From an uncultured Alistipes sp. (lineage in GTDB: Bacteria > Bacteroidota > Bacteroidia > Bacteroidales > Rikenellaceae), in assembly GCA_910576555.1 (NCBI GenBank), contig CAJTIY010000004.1, forward strand, positions 146,922 to 210,921: 64,000 bases of DNA. Reading direction: 5' to 3'. The notes under the pieces were generated by a model. That model searched no databases, had not been told where the DNA came from, and saw only the letters and a list, made by a program, of their open reading frames with translations. The position numbers were made by a program, and so were the translations under genes. Shown in pieces: positions 41,710-49,914 of the stretch; the stretch's first letter is position 1, and each line of letters starts with the position of its first letter.

Positions 41710-42843
41710 ATGAAGTACTACCTGATCGCCGGCGAGCCCTCGGGCGACCTGCACGGCGCCAACCTGATCGAAGGCCTCCGGAAGGCCGACCCCGAAGCGC
41801 GGTTCCGCTTCTGGGGCGGCGACAAGATGGCCGCCGCCGCGGGCAGCGAGTGCCTCGCCAAGCACTACCGCGAAACCTCCTTCTTCGGCATCGTGCAGGT
41901 GCTCGGGAACCTGCGTACGATCCGGCGGCAGATGCGCGCCTGCCGCGCCGACGTGGAGGCCTTCGCCCCCGACGCGCTGATCCTCGTCGACTACCCCGGC
42001 TTCAACATGAAGATGGCCCGCTGGGCGAAGGAGCGGGGCATCCGCACCCTCTATTACATCGCCCCGAAGGTGTGGGCGTGGCGCGAATGGCGTGTCAAGG
42101 CGATCCGCAAGTATGTCGACCGGCTCTACGTCGTCTTCCCCTTCGAGTGCGACTACTTCCCGCAGCACGGCATCGAACCCGTCTTCGAGGGCAATCCGCT
42201 CGTCGACGCCATCGAGCGGCGCCGCCCGACGCTGCCCGCGCCCGATGCGTTCCGCCGCGCGCACGGCCTCGACGAGCGCCCCGTCGTGGCGCTGCTGGCC
42301 GGCAGCCGGCGGGGCGAGATCCGCGACAACCTGCCGCTCATGGCACGGCTGGCGGAGCGTTTTCCCGACCGGCAGTTCGTCGTCGCGGGGGTGCCGTGGC
42401 TCGAAAAGTCGCTCTACGAGGAGTGCCTTGCCGGCAGCAACCTGCGCTATGTGTGCAACGAGACCTACGAGACGCTCGCCGCGGCCGAAGCGGCGGTGGT
42501 GACCTCCGGCACGGCGACGCTCGAAACGGCGCTGCTGGGAGTGCCCGAAGTGGTGGTCTACCGCACGCTGCGGTTTCAGGTCTGGCTGCGGCCCTACGTG
42601 CTGAACGTCAGATGGGTGTCGCTCGTCAACCTCAACCTCGGGCGCGAGTCGGTGGCCGAGATCATCCAGTCGGACCTCTCGGTCGACCGGGCCGAACGGG
42701 CCCTGCGGGCGATCCTCACGGGGGGTGCGGACCGTGCGCGGATGCTCGCCGACTTCGACGAGCTGCGCGCCGTCATCGGCGGCCCCGGCGCCAGCGAACG
42801 CTTCGCCCGGCGCATGGTCGGGGAGCTGCGGGCGACGAAATAA
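41710..42843 (+). CDS. lpxB: Lipid-A-disaccharide synthase
   Basis: 377 residues. Inner-membrane-associated glycosyltransferase joining UDP-2,3-diacylglucosamine and lipid X in lipid A synthesis. Blocks: MKYYLIAGEPSGDLHGANLI, FRFWGGDKM, ALILVDYPGFNMKMARWAKERG, YIAPKVWAWREWRVKAIRKYVDRLYVVFPFE, FEGNPLVDAI, LLAGSRRGEI, and the late SGTATLETALLGVPEVVVYRT. Complete. Confidence 0.96.
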   Translation: MKYYLIAGEPSGDLHGANLIEGLRKADPEARFRFWGGDKMAAAAGSECLAKHYRETSFFGIVQVLGNLRTIRRQMRACRADVEAFAPDALILVDYPGFNMKMARWAKERGIRTLYYIAPKVWAWREWRVKAIRKYVDRLYVVFPFECDYFPQHGIEPVFEGNPLVDAIERRRPTLPAPDAFRRAHGLDERPVVALLAGSRRGEIRDNLPLMARLAERFPDRQFVVAGVPWLEKSLYEECLAGSNLRYVCNETYETLAAAEAAVVTSGTATLETALLGVPEVVVYRTLRFQVWLRPYVLNVRWVSLVNLNLGRESVAEIIQSDLSVDRAERALRAILTGGADRARMLADFDELRAVIGGPGASERFARRMVGELRATK

Positions 42844-42943
42844 GATCGCGGCCGCCCGAAAACGACGGCCCGAGGCAGGCGGGCCGCACCACGCCCGAGG
42901 CTCGTGCCGGCACTACGCAGGCCCCGCCCCGAATACGAACCGC

Positions 42944-43052
42944 TCTCCGCTGCTCCGGCTGCCCGTAGCCGGCGGAGGCGCGATCGAGGCGCAGCCGACG
43001 AGCAGCCCTCCGCCCGGGGGCGGCTACGGGCTGCCTGAAGATGCAGCGGAGA
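42944..43052 (+). repeat. Long imperfect hairpin (REP/MITE-like)
   Basis: Nested arms: TCTCCGCTGC (42944-42953) with GCAGCGGAGA (43043-43052); GGCTGCCCGTAGCC (42957-42970) with GGCTACGGGCTGCC (43022-43035), one mismatch; GGCGGAGG (42971-42978) with CCTCCGCC (43007-43014). Shares pieces with the spacer at 35009-35085. The rest of 42844-43093 is non-coding. Confidence 0.8.
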
Positions 43053-43093
43053 ACGAGGCAGGGCGAAAGATGCCCTCTAAACTTGAAAAAACG

Positions 43094-43726
43094 ATGAAAA
43101 TCATCTGCATAGGAAGAAACTACGCGGCCCACGCCGAGGAGCTGCACCGCACGACGGGACTCCCGGCCGAGGGCGCCGAACCCCTCTGGTTCCTCAAGCC
43201 CGACACGGCACTGCTGCGCAACCACGACCCCTTCTACATCCCCGTCTTCACCGACGAGGTGCACTACGAGTGCGAACTGGTGGTGCGCATCAACCGGGTC
43301 GGCAAAGCCATCTCCGAGCGCTTCGCCCACCGCTATTACGACGAGGTGGGGCTCGGCATCGACTTCACGGCCCGCGACCTGCAGCGGCAGGCCATCGCCG
43401 GGGGGCTGCCGTGGGAGCGCGCGAAGGCCTTCGACCGCTCGGCGGCGGTCGCTCCGACCTTCATCCCCCTCGCCGAGCTGGGCGGCGACGTGCGGAATCT
43501 GCGGTTCGAATTGGCGGTCAACGGCGAAGTGCGCCAGCAGGGCGACACCTCGCAGATGCTCGCCCCGGTCGACCGGCTGATCGCCGTCGTGTCGCGCTAC
43601 ATGACCCTGCGCATGGGCGACCTGCTCTTCACCGGCACGCCGGCGGGCACGGGCCCCGTCCGGCCGGGCGACAGCCTGCGGGCCACGCTCGAAGGGCGCG
43701 AGCTGCTCCGCTGCGACATCCGCTGA
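43094..43726 (+). CDS. Fumarylacetoacetate hydrolase family protein
   Basis: 210 residues. Begins MKIICIGRNYAAHAEELHR and contains DEVHYECELVVRINRVGKAI, the metal region YDEVGLGIDFTARDLQ, KAFDRSAAVAPTFIPL and LLFTGTPAGTGPVRPGD, typical of the FAH superfamily (acylpyruvate hydrolase / oxaloacetate tautomerase/decarboxylase type). Substrate not assigned. ATG at 43094 fits the family N-terminus. Confidence 0.9.
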   Translation: MKIICIGRNYAAHAEELHRTTGLPAEGAEPLWFLKPDTALLRNHDPFYIPVFTDEVHYECELVVRINRVGKAISERFAHRYYDEVGLGIDFTARDLQRQAIAGGLPWERAKAFDRSAAVAPTFIPLAELGGDVRNLRFELAVNGEVRQQGDTSQMLAPVDRLIAVVSRYMTLRMGDLLFTGTPAGTGPVRPGDSLRATLEGRELLRCDIR

Positions 43727-43893
43727 AGCGAAGAGGGAGCCCCGCACGGGACTCCCTCGCTTCGTTCGTAGTTCGTACATCGGCGGCCGCACGACCTGCT
43801 TCCGCGATCGGCCCGCATCCCGGACCGCCGCGAACGGCGCAGGACCTCGTCTCCAGGCCTCCGCACGAGCGGGCCGATCTGCCCGGCCGGCCG

Positions 43894-44352
43894 TCACCAC
43901 ACCACCGGCTCCCCCAACAGCAGCTCGCCGTCGGCGGCATCGTCGGCGCCGAAACTGCCGGCCGCATACTGCACGCAGAGCACCGCGAGCGGCTCCGCGC
44001 CGTTGTTGCGCACCGACCGGCGCCCGGCGGGGGCCACCCGCACGACGCACCCCTCCGTCACGGGGAACACCGTGCCGTCGACTTGGAACTCGCCCGCGCC
44101 CGAGAGCACGAAGTAGAGCTCCTCGTGGTGCCTGTGGGTGTGGAGGAATCCCGTCTCCGTACCCGGCGCGAAGCGCTGCAGCGAGAATTCGCACCCCGTG
44201 GTGCCGAGCGCCGCCCCGCCGAACACCTTGCCGGGGATCCGCATGCCGGGCCCCGCCTCGAAGAGATATTCGCCCCACTCCTCCGTCTTTCCGAAGGCGG
44301 CCGCCGCAAAACGGGCGCCCGCCGCGATCGTTTCGATCTTTTTCATAGCCAT
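43894..44352 (-). CDS. Cupin domain protein
   Basis: 152 residues. Cupin motif 1 HTHRHHEELYFVLSGAGEFQ (about 70-89) and motif 2 EGCVVRVAPAGRRSVRN form a metal-binding beta barrel. Function unknown. Start 44352 or 44346 (MKKIETIA). It is divergent from an HxlR-type regulator that may control it. Confidence 0.85.
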   Translation of the reverse strand: MAMKKIETIAAGARFAAAAFGKTEEWGEYLFEAGPGMRIPGKVFGGAALGTTGCEFSLQRFAPGTETGFLHTHRHHEELYFVLSGAGEFQVDGTVFPVTEGCVVRVAPAGRRSVRNNGAEPLAVLCVQYAAGSFGADDAADGELLLGEPVVW

Positions 44353-44366
44353 TCGATCTGCATTTT

Positions 44367-44461
44367 TTGTTTATTTCAGCAATATTGCGTACTTTTGATG
44401 CAGCGAAATTAGAGAGATTATAGCTGCGAAACAAGTAGTTACGTCCTCGAAAGATAGTTAC
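44367..44461 (+). promoter_or_regulatory. hxlR promoter and candidate operator repeats
   Basis: TTG at 44367-44369, 20 nt, TACTTTTG at 44390-44397. Downstream, two direct copies of TAGTTAC (44436-44442 and 44455-44461) spaced 19 bp could be regulator sites. Confidence 0.55.
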
Positions 44462-44509
44462 CCCGAGGTACGCGACGCTGTTTGCCAGCCGCTTCCCGAC
44501 CGAAAAAAA

Positions 44510-44935
44510 ATGACGAAAAAATCCTGCGACGGCTTCTGCCCCATCCGCCACATCCTCGACCGCTTCGGCGACAAATGGTCGATGCTGGTGCTGTGGACCC
44601 TCCGCGAGCGCACGACGGTGCGTTTCGGCGAGCTGGGACGTGCCATCCCCGACATTTCGCCTAAGATGCTCGCAGCGACACTGCGCACGCTCGAAACCGA
44701 CGGCTACGTCGCCCGCCGGGCCTATCCCGAGGTGCCGCCCCGCGTCGAGTACCGCCTCACGCCGCTCGGCGAGACGCTGATGCCCCACATCGCGGGGCTG
44801 ATCGAGTGGGCCGAACGCCACCGCGCAGCCGTGGCCGCCGCCCGGGCCGACGACGACCGCCGCACGGAGCGCACCGCCCCGGCCACCCGCACCGCTCCGG
44901 CCGGTCCCGACACCCGTTCCGACCGCAATCCATAG
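44510..44935 (+). CDS. HxlR/MarR-like winged-helix regulator
   Basis: 141 residues. Family pattern CPIRHILDRFGDKWSMLVLWTLRERTTVRFGEL, ISPKMLAATLRTLETDGYVARRAYPEVPPRVEYRLTPLGE. The Cys at the HxlR-conserved position before the first helix may be redox-sensitive as in HypR-type members (inference). The C-terminal ~30 residues are a Thr/Ala/Pro-rich tail. Divergent to the cupin gene. Confidence 0.9.
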   Translation: MTKKSCDGFCPIRHILDRFGDKWSMLVLWTLRERTTVRFGELGRAIPDISPKMLAATLRTLETDGYVARRAYPEVPPRVEYRLTPLGETLMPHIAGLIEWAERHRAAVAAARADDDRRTERTAPATRTAPAGPDTRSDRNP

Positions 44936-44963
44936 TATCCGAACCAAGCAAATACCCCGCACC

Positions 44964-45557
44964 GTGCTGCTCCACGAAAAACTCCGCACACACCGCCTCC
45001 TGCTGGCCTCGCAGTCGCCGCGCCGCCGCGAACTGATCGCCGGCTGCGGCCTGCCCCATGTGCTCGCTCCGAAGTACGAATGCGAGGAGCGCTATCCCGA
45101 CGACCTTCCGGCCGAGGAGGTGCCCCTCTACCTCTCGCGCCTCAAGAGCGAGGCCTGCCCCGAGCCGCTGGCCGCGGGCGACATCCTGCTGACGGCCGAC
45201 ACGGTGGTGATCGCGGCGGGCGAGGTGCTCGGCAAGCCGCACGACCGCGCCGGGGCCGTCGCGATGCTCCGCCGCCTCGCGGGCCGCAGCCACACGGTCG
45301 TGACGGGCGTGACGCTCCGCACGCCGGCGCGGTCGCGCACCTTCGGCGCCCGGAGCGAGGTGTGGCTGCGGCCGCTCTCCGACGAGGAGATCGCCTACTA
45401 CGTCGACACCTGCCGCCCCTACGACAAGGCCGGCGCCTACGGCATTCAGGAGTGGATCGGCTACGCCGCCATCGAACGCATCGAGGGGTCGTTCTACAAC
45501 GTCATGGGACTCCCGATCCAGAAAGTATACGTCGAACTCGAAAAACTGCTCGCATAA
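44964..45557 (+). CDS. maf: Maf family nucleotide pyrophosphatase
   Basis: 197 residues with GTG start (44964). Hallmarks: LLLASQSPRRRELIAGCGL, the substrate-binding Lys in SRLKSEA, DILLTADTVVIAAGEVLGKP, TVVTGVTL and the terminal YDKAGAYGIQEWIGYAAIERIEGSFYNVMGLP. Maf proteins hydrolyse dTTP/UTP or modified nucleotides. The stop at 45557 is one base before the next ATG, so it is coupled to the S46 peptidase. Confidence 0.95.
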   Translation: MLLHEKLRTHRLLLASQSPRRRELIAGCGLPHVLAPKYECEERYPDDLPAEEVPLYLSRLKSEACPEPLAAGDILLTADTVVIAAGEVLGKPHDRAGAVAMLRRLAGRSHTVVTGVTLRTPARSRTFGARSEVWLRPLSDEEIAYYVDTCRPYDKAGAYGIQEWIGYAAIERIEGSFYNVMGLPIQKVYVELEKLLA

Positions 45558-45558
45558 G

Positions 45559-47562
45559 ATGAAACGCACGCTGCTGACCCTGCTTCTGCTCGCCGCAGCC
45601 GCCCTCCCCGCCGCAGCCGACGGGGGCATGTGGCTCCCGAGCCTCATCGGCACGCGCATCAAGGAGATGCGCGCCAAAGGTTTCCGCCTCACGGCCGAGG
45701 ATATCTACTCGATCAACCGCGCCTCGATGAAGGACGCCGTGGTGCTCTTCGACGGCGGCTGCACGGGCGAGCTGGTCTCCGCCGAGGGGCTGCTGCTGAC
45801 CAACCACCACTGCGGCTACGACGCCATCCAGCGCCACTCGAGCGTCGAGCACGACTACCTCACGCACGGCTTCTGGGCCCGCTCACGCGCCGGGGAGCTT
45901 CCCAACGAGGGGCTCAACGTCCGCTTCCTCGTGCGCATGGAGGAGGTCACCGACCGCATCGCGGCCGGCGAGACGGCCGACGCGATCGTCGCCGCGGCCT
46001 GCGCCGAGGGCACGGGGTACAAGGCCTCGGTCGAACAGATGTACTACGGCAACCAGCAGTTCCTGTTCGTCTACGAGCAGTTCGACGACGTGCGTCTGGT
46101 CGCCGCGCCGCCATCGTCGATCGGCAAGTTCGGCGGCGACACCGACAACTGGATCTGGCCCCGCCACACGGGCGACTTCTCCGTGTTCCGCATCTACGCC
46201 GGTCCCGACAACAAGCCCGCGGCCTACTCGCCGCAGAACGTGCCCTACCGTCCGAAGCGCCACTTCGCCGTCTCGACGCGGGGCGTGCGCGAAGGCGACT
46301 TCACGATGATCTACGGCTTCCCCGGCAACACGCAGCAGTACATCCTCTCGGACGTCGTGCGCTACATCTGCGAAACCTCCGACCCGATGAAGATCGACAT
46401 CCGCACGGGACGCCTCGACATCATCGCGGCGGCGCAGGCATCGGATCCGGCGCTGCGCATCCGTTACGCCGCCCGCCACGCCCGCATCGCCAATGCGTGG
46501 AAGAAGTGGCAGGGCGAGGTGCTGGGCCTCACGCGCCGCGGCATCGCCGGCCGCAAGGCGCGCGACGAGGAGCGGTTCGTGCGCGAGACAGCCGCCGCGG
46601 GATTCGAGGGCTACGACACGCTGCTGGCCGAGCTCAAGGAGGAGTTCGCGCGCATCCGGCCCTATTATTATACGCATGAACTGCTGTCCGAGACGTTGCG
46701 GACGCTGCGCTTCGCCTACTCCGACGCCGAGCGCCGCGATGCGCTCTTCGCCCGGTGCGAGCCCGTCGAACGGGATCTCTACCGGCAGGCGTTCCGCGAA
46801 TACGACGCTCGCTGCACGGAGCTCGAGCCGATCGCGGCGTTCCGCGAAGGGGTCGCGCGCTGCGGCACTGCGGAGGCCTATGCCGACCGGATTTTCCGTC
46901 TGGTGCTCGACGACCCGGCGCACGCCGAGATCGAGGCGCTCCGCAAGGGCATCGCCGCACAGCTCGACGCGATCGTCGGGGCGCTCGGCACCCGGTCGCT
47001 GCGCAACTGCAACAGCGCGCGGATGAACGAACTCTATGCACGCTACGTCGCCGGAATCCGACGCCTCGCGGCGCTGCGCGGCGAGGAGGGCGACCTCTTC
47101 CCCGACGCCAACCTCACGCTGCGCGTGGCCTACGGCGCGGTGGCCGGGTACGAATACGCCGACGGCGAGTACCACCGGCCGCTGACGACCGTCGACGGCA
47201 TCATCGCGAAGGACAACCCCGCGATCTACGACTACGACATCCCGCAGGCGCTGCGCGACCTGCACGCCACGAAGGAGTACGGCCGCTGGGCCGTCGAAGT
47301 CGACGGCCGCCGCACGGTGCCGGTCTGCTTCCTCGCCTCGAACCACACCACGGGCGGCAACTCGGGCTCGCCCGTGCTCAACGGCCGCGGCGAGCTGGTG
47401 GGCATCAACTTCGACCGCACGTGGCGCTCGACGATGAGCGACATCGCCTTCGACCCGGCAATCTGCCGCAACATCGCCGTCGACATCCGCTACGTGCTGC
47501 TGGTCATCGACCGCATCGGCGGCGCCGGGTACCTGATCGACGAGATGACGCTCGTGCGGTAG
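45559..47562 (+). CDS. S46 dipeptidyl peptidase (DPP7/DPP11 type)
   Basis: 667 residues. Signal peptide MKRTLLTLLLLAAAALPAAAD, then the S46 chymotrypsin-like catalytic site: His84 in LLTNHHCGYDAI, Asp region FGGDTDNWIWPRHTGDFSVFRIYA, and Ser in TTGGNSGSPVLNGRGELVGINFDR. The helical regulatory domain lies in the middle (about 290-540). These periplasmic enzymes release dipeptides from peptide N-termini. In P. gingivalis a Gly or Arg near the ...DIAF segment sets P1 preference; here the residue before DIAF is Ser, so the specificity class is uncertain. Confidence 0.93.
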   Translation: MKRTLLTLLLLAAAALPAAADGGMWLPSLIGTRIKEMRAKGFRLTAEDIYSINRASMKDAVVLFDGGCTGELVSAEGLLLTNHHCGYDAIQRHSSVEHDYLTHGFWARSRAGELPNEGLNVRFLVRMEEVTDRIAAGETADAIVAAACAEGTGYKASVEQMYYGNQQFLFVYEQFDDVRLVAAPPSSIGKFGGDTDNWIWPRHTGDFSVFRIYAGPDNKPAAYSPQNVPYRPKRHFAVSTRGVREGDFTMIYGFPGNTQQYILSDVVRYICETSDPMKIDIRTGRLDIIAAAQASDPALRIRYAARHARIANAWKKWQGEVLGLTRRGIAGRKARDEERFVRETAAAGFEGYDTLLAELKEEFARIRPYYYTHELLSETLRTLRFAYSDAERRDALFARCEPVERDLYRQAFREYDARCTELEPIAAFREGVARCGTAEAYADRIFRLVLDDPAHAEIEALRKGIAAQLDAIVGALGTRSLRNCNSARMNELYARYVAGIRRLAALRGEEGDLFPDANLTLRVAYGAVAGYEYADGEYHRPLTTVDGIIAKDNPAIYDYDIPQALRDLHATKEYGRWAVEVDGRRTVPVCFLASNHTTGGNSGSPVLNGRGELVGINFDRTWRSTMSDIAFDPAICRNIAVDIRYVLLVIDRIGGAGYLIDEMTLVR

Positions 47563-47872
47563 GAAGGCCGACGCCCGGGGCGCGCGGAACGGTGGAACTC
47601 GCGGGGACGGTGCGGCGGGGACAGGGCCGTGCGGTGCCGACGGGAGAACGCGGCAGAGCCTGCGGAGGCGAGCGGCACGGCCCGGACAGAGCCGGACTGC
47701 GGCAGCGGAGTCTGCGGGACGCGGTGCGGCGGAACCCGCGGAGCCGGCACGGCAAAAACAGCTCCGTCTGCCCCCGCCGAAAGGAATCGGAGCAAGGGAA
47801 TGCGGGGCGAGCGCGGGCGCGAACGCACGAGGAATTGCGGAATTTTACGGATTTTCGTCCTAAAAATTTTGC
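47563..47872. other. G-rich spacer
   Basis: Non-coding; G greatly exceeds C on the + strand, the opposite of the spacers to the left. No gene or clear terminator is seen. Confidence 0.65.
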
Positions 47873-47898
47873 AAAACACAAAATAATGGCTACATTTG
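47870..47898 (+). promoter_or_regulatory. tRNA-Leu promoter
   Basis: TTTTG, 19 nt, then TACATTTG at 47891-47898, about 38 nt ahead of the tRNA. Confidence 0.75.
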
Positions 47899-47936
47899 CA
47901 CTCCCGAAAGTCGATAAGACTTAAGACGAAGTGTCC

Positions 47937-48020
47937 GCCCAGGTGGTGAAATTGGTAGACACGCTACTTTGAGGGGGTAGTGAACATTAGTTCGTGCAAG
48001 TTCGAGTCTTGTCCTGGGCA
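47937..48020 (+). tRNA. tRNA-Leu(GAG)
   Basis: 84 nt, class II tRNA. Acceptor GCCCAGG/CCTGGGC, anticodon stem CTACT/GGTAG around TTGAGGG (anticodon GAG), variable arm GAAC-ATTA-GTTC, T arm GCAAG-TTCGAGT-CTTGT, discriminator A. The 3' end is the integration site of element 2. Confidence 0.96.
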
Positions 48021-48021
48021 C
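48009..48021 (+). repeat. attL core of element 2
   Basis: TTGTCCTGGGCAC, the tRNA-Leu 3' end, identical to 58654-58666. Confidence 0.92.
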
Positions 48022-48030
48022 TGAAAAAGA

Positions 48031-48063
48031 AAATCGCAGCTGATTGCCAATCGGTTGCGATTT
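48031..48063 (+). terminator. tRNA-Leu terminator (element-borne)
   Basis: Arms AAATCGCA / TGCGATTT enclosing CTGATT / AATCGG, loop GCC, followed by a T-rich run. Confidence 0.85.
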
Positions 48064-48074
48064 CTTATTTCTAT

Positions 48075-48095
48075 TTTGCACCACATTTGCACCAC
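48075..48095 (+). repeat. Arm-type sites, left end of element 2
   Basis: Two direct TTTGCACCAC copies at 48075-48084 and 48086-48095 (period 11), matching a pair with the same 11-bp period at 58502-58522. Confidence 0.65.
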
Positions 48096-48103
48096 TCGGC
48101 TGC

Positions 48104-48340
48104 CTATTGCCCTACCCCTCCTGTGCATAGATTCGGGTTGTGCCGCCTGAAACATGCCTTGCAACGCCGGATTTCCAGCAACACCTTATCTCCGTCGAGG
48201 ATTATCACTCCGGCCCGGATATTGCCTTGATCCCGGCAGTCGCAGAATGTCTTCATGCGTAGGCATCGGAATCCTGCGGCCTCGAATGCGTGCTTTAGCA
48301 TCGAGGCCTCGCTTTTCTTGTTTACGTATAGCGTCTTCAT
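48104..48340 (-). CDS. Hypothetical small protein
   Basis: 78 residues, MKTLYVNKKSEASMLKHAFEAAGFR. Cys-rich second half (FCDCRDQG, RRCKACFRRHNPNLC) could bind a metal. ATG at 48340, 6 bp after the preceding gene. Last gene of a leftward operon of seven small ORFs. No family recognised. Confidence 0.6.
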   Translation of the reverse strand: MKTLYVNKKSEASMLKHAFEAAGFRCLRMKTFCDCRDQGNIRAGVIILDGDKVLLEIRRCKACFRRHNPNLCTGGVGQ

Positions 48341-48345
48341 TGCTG

Positions 48346-48528
48346 TCAGTTGTTGAAATGGTACGTTTTGTTTTCCTTGGGATCGAACGTCAAATACTCT
48401 CCGTCTTCGGTCCACTCGCTGATGGTGTACTCTCCTTTGGGGAGATACGACGCATGATAACACGCCTCCGTTACCGTCGGGAAGATGCCAACCCGGTAGC
48501 CCTCATTAGTTGATAGTTCGTAGATCAT
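48346..48528 (-). CDS. Hypothetical small protein
   Basis: 60 residues, MIYELSTNEGYRVGIFPTVT. Acidic, with KGEYTISEWTEDGEYLTFDP. Its start overlaps the previous gene's stop by 4 nt, evidence that it is translated in the operon. Function unknown. Confidence 0.6.
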   Translation of the reverse strand: MIYELSTNEGYRVGIFPTVTEACYHASYLPKGEYTISEWTEDGEYLTFDPKENKTYHFNN

Positions 48529-48743
48529 CGTATTACCTCCGTTTCGATTATCGTGTCGAGAAACTCCGCTACGTTGTATATCACTGCCTGCGTTTCGAGG
48601 ATGATCTTTTGGCAGCTGTTTTCGTCGGATACAAGTCCGGCTTTGGCCAGTGCGATAGCCGAGGTTTTCAGGTCGGCTGCGAGTGCGCCGATCGGGTATG
48701 TGTCGAGGTAGCGGACTGCGCCGTCGAAATTGTAGGTCCTCAT
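48525..48743 (-). CDS. Hypothetical small protein
   Basis: 72 residues, MRTYNFDGAVRYLDTYPIGA, predicted mostly helical. 4-nt overlaps on both sides (48740-48743 and 48525-48528) show coupled translation. Function unknown. Confidence 0.6.
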   Translation of the reverse strand: MRTYNFDGAVRYLDTYPIGALAADLKTSAIALAKAGLVSDENSCQKIILETQAVIYNVAEFLDTIIETEVIR

Positions 48744-49045
48744 ATCGTTCCCTCCTCTCCTAACATTCGTGCATAGATAGACGATCCCATTTCCGATATA
48801 ACGAACCGTTTGACCGTATCCATTACCGCCTGGAACTCGTCGAACTTCTCTTTTCGGTTGGGAACACCGGGGGAATAGGCATCCTCCAGTTCATGCCGCA
48901 CCGCATCCCGGAGGTCTTGGACAGCTCCCATAATGACGAGCCAGTTACGGGTGTTGCCGCTGATCTTGTTCACGGTGCGCATATACGCCTCCGACGTGGT
49001 CATTTCCGATTGGGCCGTTTTGCCCGTTGTTGTTTTTGAAGCCAT
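48740..49045 (-). CDS. Hypothetical protein
   Basis: 101 residues, MASKTTTGKTAQSEMTTSEA then a helical region (NWLVIMGAVQDLRDAVRHEL). Operon member; no family recognised. Confidence 0.6.
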   Translation of the reverse strand: MASKTTTGKTAQSEMTTSEAYMRTVNKISGNTRNWLVIMGAVQDLRDAVRHELEDAYSPGVPNRKEKFDEFQAVMDTVKRFVISEMGSSIYARMLGEEGTI

Positions 49046-49164
49046 TGTATTGTTTTTTTAGTCATTGTTCACTTGTTTTGCTCTCCACCCCGGCGGTCGG
49101 ATTACCGCCGGGGGCATCGTGTCTCGGTGTGTTGCAACCTTGTTCGCAGAAGTTGAGAGAGCTG

Positions 49165-49482
49165 CTAATATGCTGTTACGAAATTCTCGACCTTGAACGA
49201 GCGCCAGCCGTCGGCCTCGACGTCGTAGTATCTGACCGTGCGCCCGTCGTCGGGGCGGCCCGTGCCCTTGACCTGTACCGTTGTGTCTTTGAGTGTGCCG
49301 ATTGCCTTGCGCAGCGTGCCGTCGGCCTTTTCGTAGGCGAACTTGACTACACCGGCCCGCATCTGCTTGGTCAGCCGGTAGAACTGCCACGACTTCGAGA
49401 GAGCCACGGCGAACGCCTTGCCCGTAGAGCGGGCGATCTGCCACGCCCGGCGCATTACTTTCGATAGTTCTTCTCCTTTCAT
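49165..49482 (-). CDS. SH3 beta-barrel-fold protein (DUF2693/WYL_2-like)
   Basis: 105 residues. The C-terminal half GVVKFAYEKADGTLRKAIGT and TVRYYDVEADGWRSFKVEN fits the small Sm/SH3-like DUF2693 family that is common on Bacteroidetes mobile elements. The N-terminal half is a basic helix region. Role unknown, probably nucleic-acid binding (inference). Confidence 0.7.
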   Translation of the reverse strand: MKGEELSKVMRRAWQIARSTGKAFAVALSKSWQFYRLTKQMRAGVVKFAYEKADGTLRKAIGTLKDTTVQVKGTGRPDDGRTVRYYDVEADGWRSFKVENFVTAY

Positions 49483-49504
49483 AGTATTCTGTTTTTACGT
49501 TGTT

Positions 49505-49582
49505 TTACTTGATTCTTGCACCGTCCTTGAGCGCCTGGCCTCCCCAGGCGAAAAAGCAGATAACAGCAATTAAAATAGCCAT
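49505..49582 (-). CDS. 25-residue membrane microprotein
   Basis: MAILIAVICFFAWGGQALKD then GARIK and TAA. A single hydrophobic segment with a short polar tail, in line with the operon (23 nt from the next gene, 55 nt from the previous). Short, so only moderately supported. Confidence 0.45.
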   Translation of the reverse strand: MAILIAVICFFAWGGQALKDGARIK

Positions 49583-49637
49583 GGTCGTAAGTTGTTTTAA
49601 TGGGCGGCGGTTGAGGCCGCCCCGATTTATATTTGTG

Positions 49638-49913
49638 TTAGTTCAGCATCTTTTTTAACCACTCGGCGACCTCGGTATCGTCGCCGTCCTCGTTATAGAC
49701 TGCTACGACCTTTGCCGTATCTCGCTCGATCCATGAGCACGGAGCGGTCCAATAATCGCCGGCATCGTAGCCGCATTCTGCCTCGTAGCGAATTATTGCG
49801 CTAAGGGTAGCGCCGTCGATTTGGAAAGTCTCGCTTTCGCCGTTCAGCTTCGTAATGTACTCAGCGGCCTGTTTGGCGATCTGCATCAGCTCGGTGTGTG
49901 TGGCGGTAGTCAT
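49638..49913 (-). CDS. Hypothetical protein, first gene of small-ORF operon
   Basis: 91 residues, MTTATHTELMQIAKQAAEYI then ITKLNGESETFQIDG. Acidic C-terminus. Preceded by the strong promoter at 49946-49976 and a 13-bp operator-like site over the leader. No family recognised. Confidence 0.65.
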   Translation of the reverse strand: MTTATHTELMQIAKQAAEYITKLNGESETFQIDGATLSAIIRYEAECGYDAGDYWTAPCSWIERDTAKVVAVYNEDGDDTEVAEWLKKMLN

Positions 49914-49914
49914 G

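Noticed and set aside
43727..47900. A replication origin with DnaA boxes
   Set aside because: The skew switch suggests one, but no TTATCCACA-type cluster, AT-rich unwinding region or dnaA/dnaN gene is visible, so no origin feature is called.
49059..49164. Additional small gene between 49045 and 49165
   Set aside because: No frame with a plausible start fits; the short interval seems to be operon spacer.
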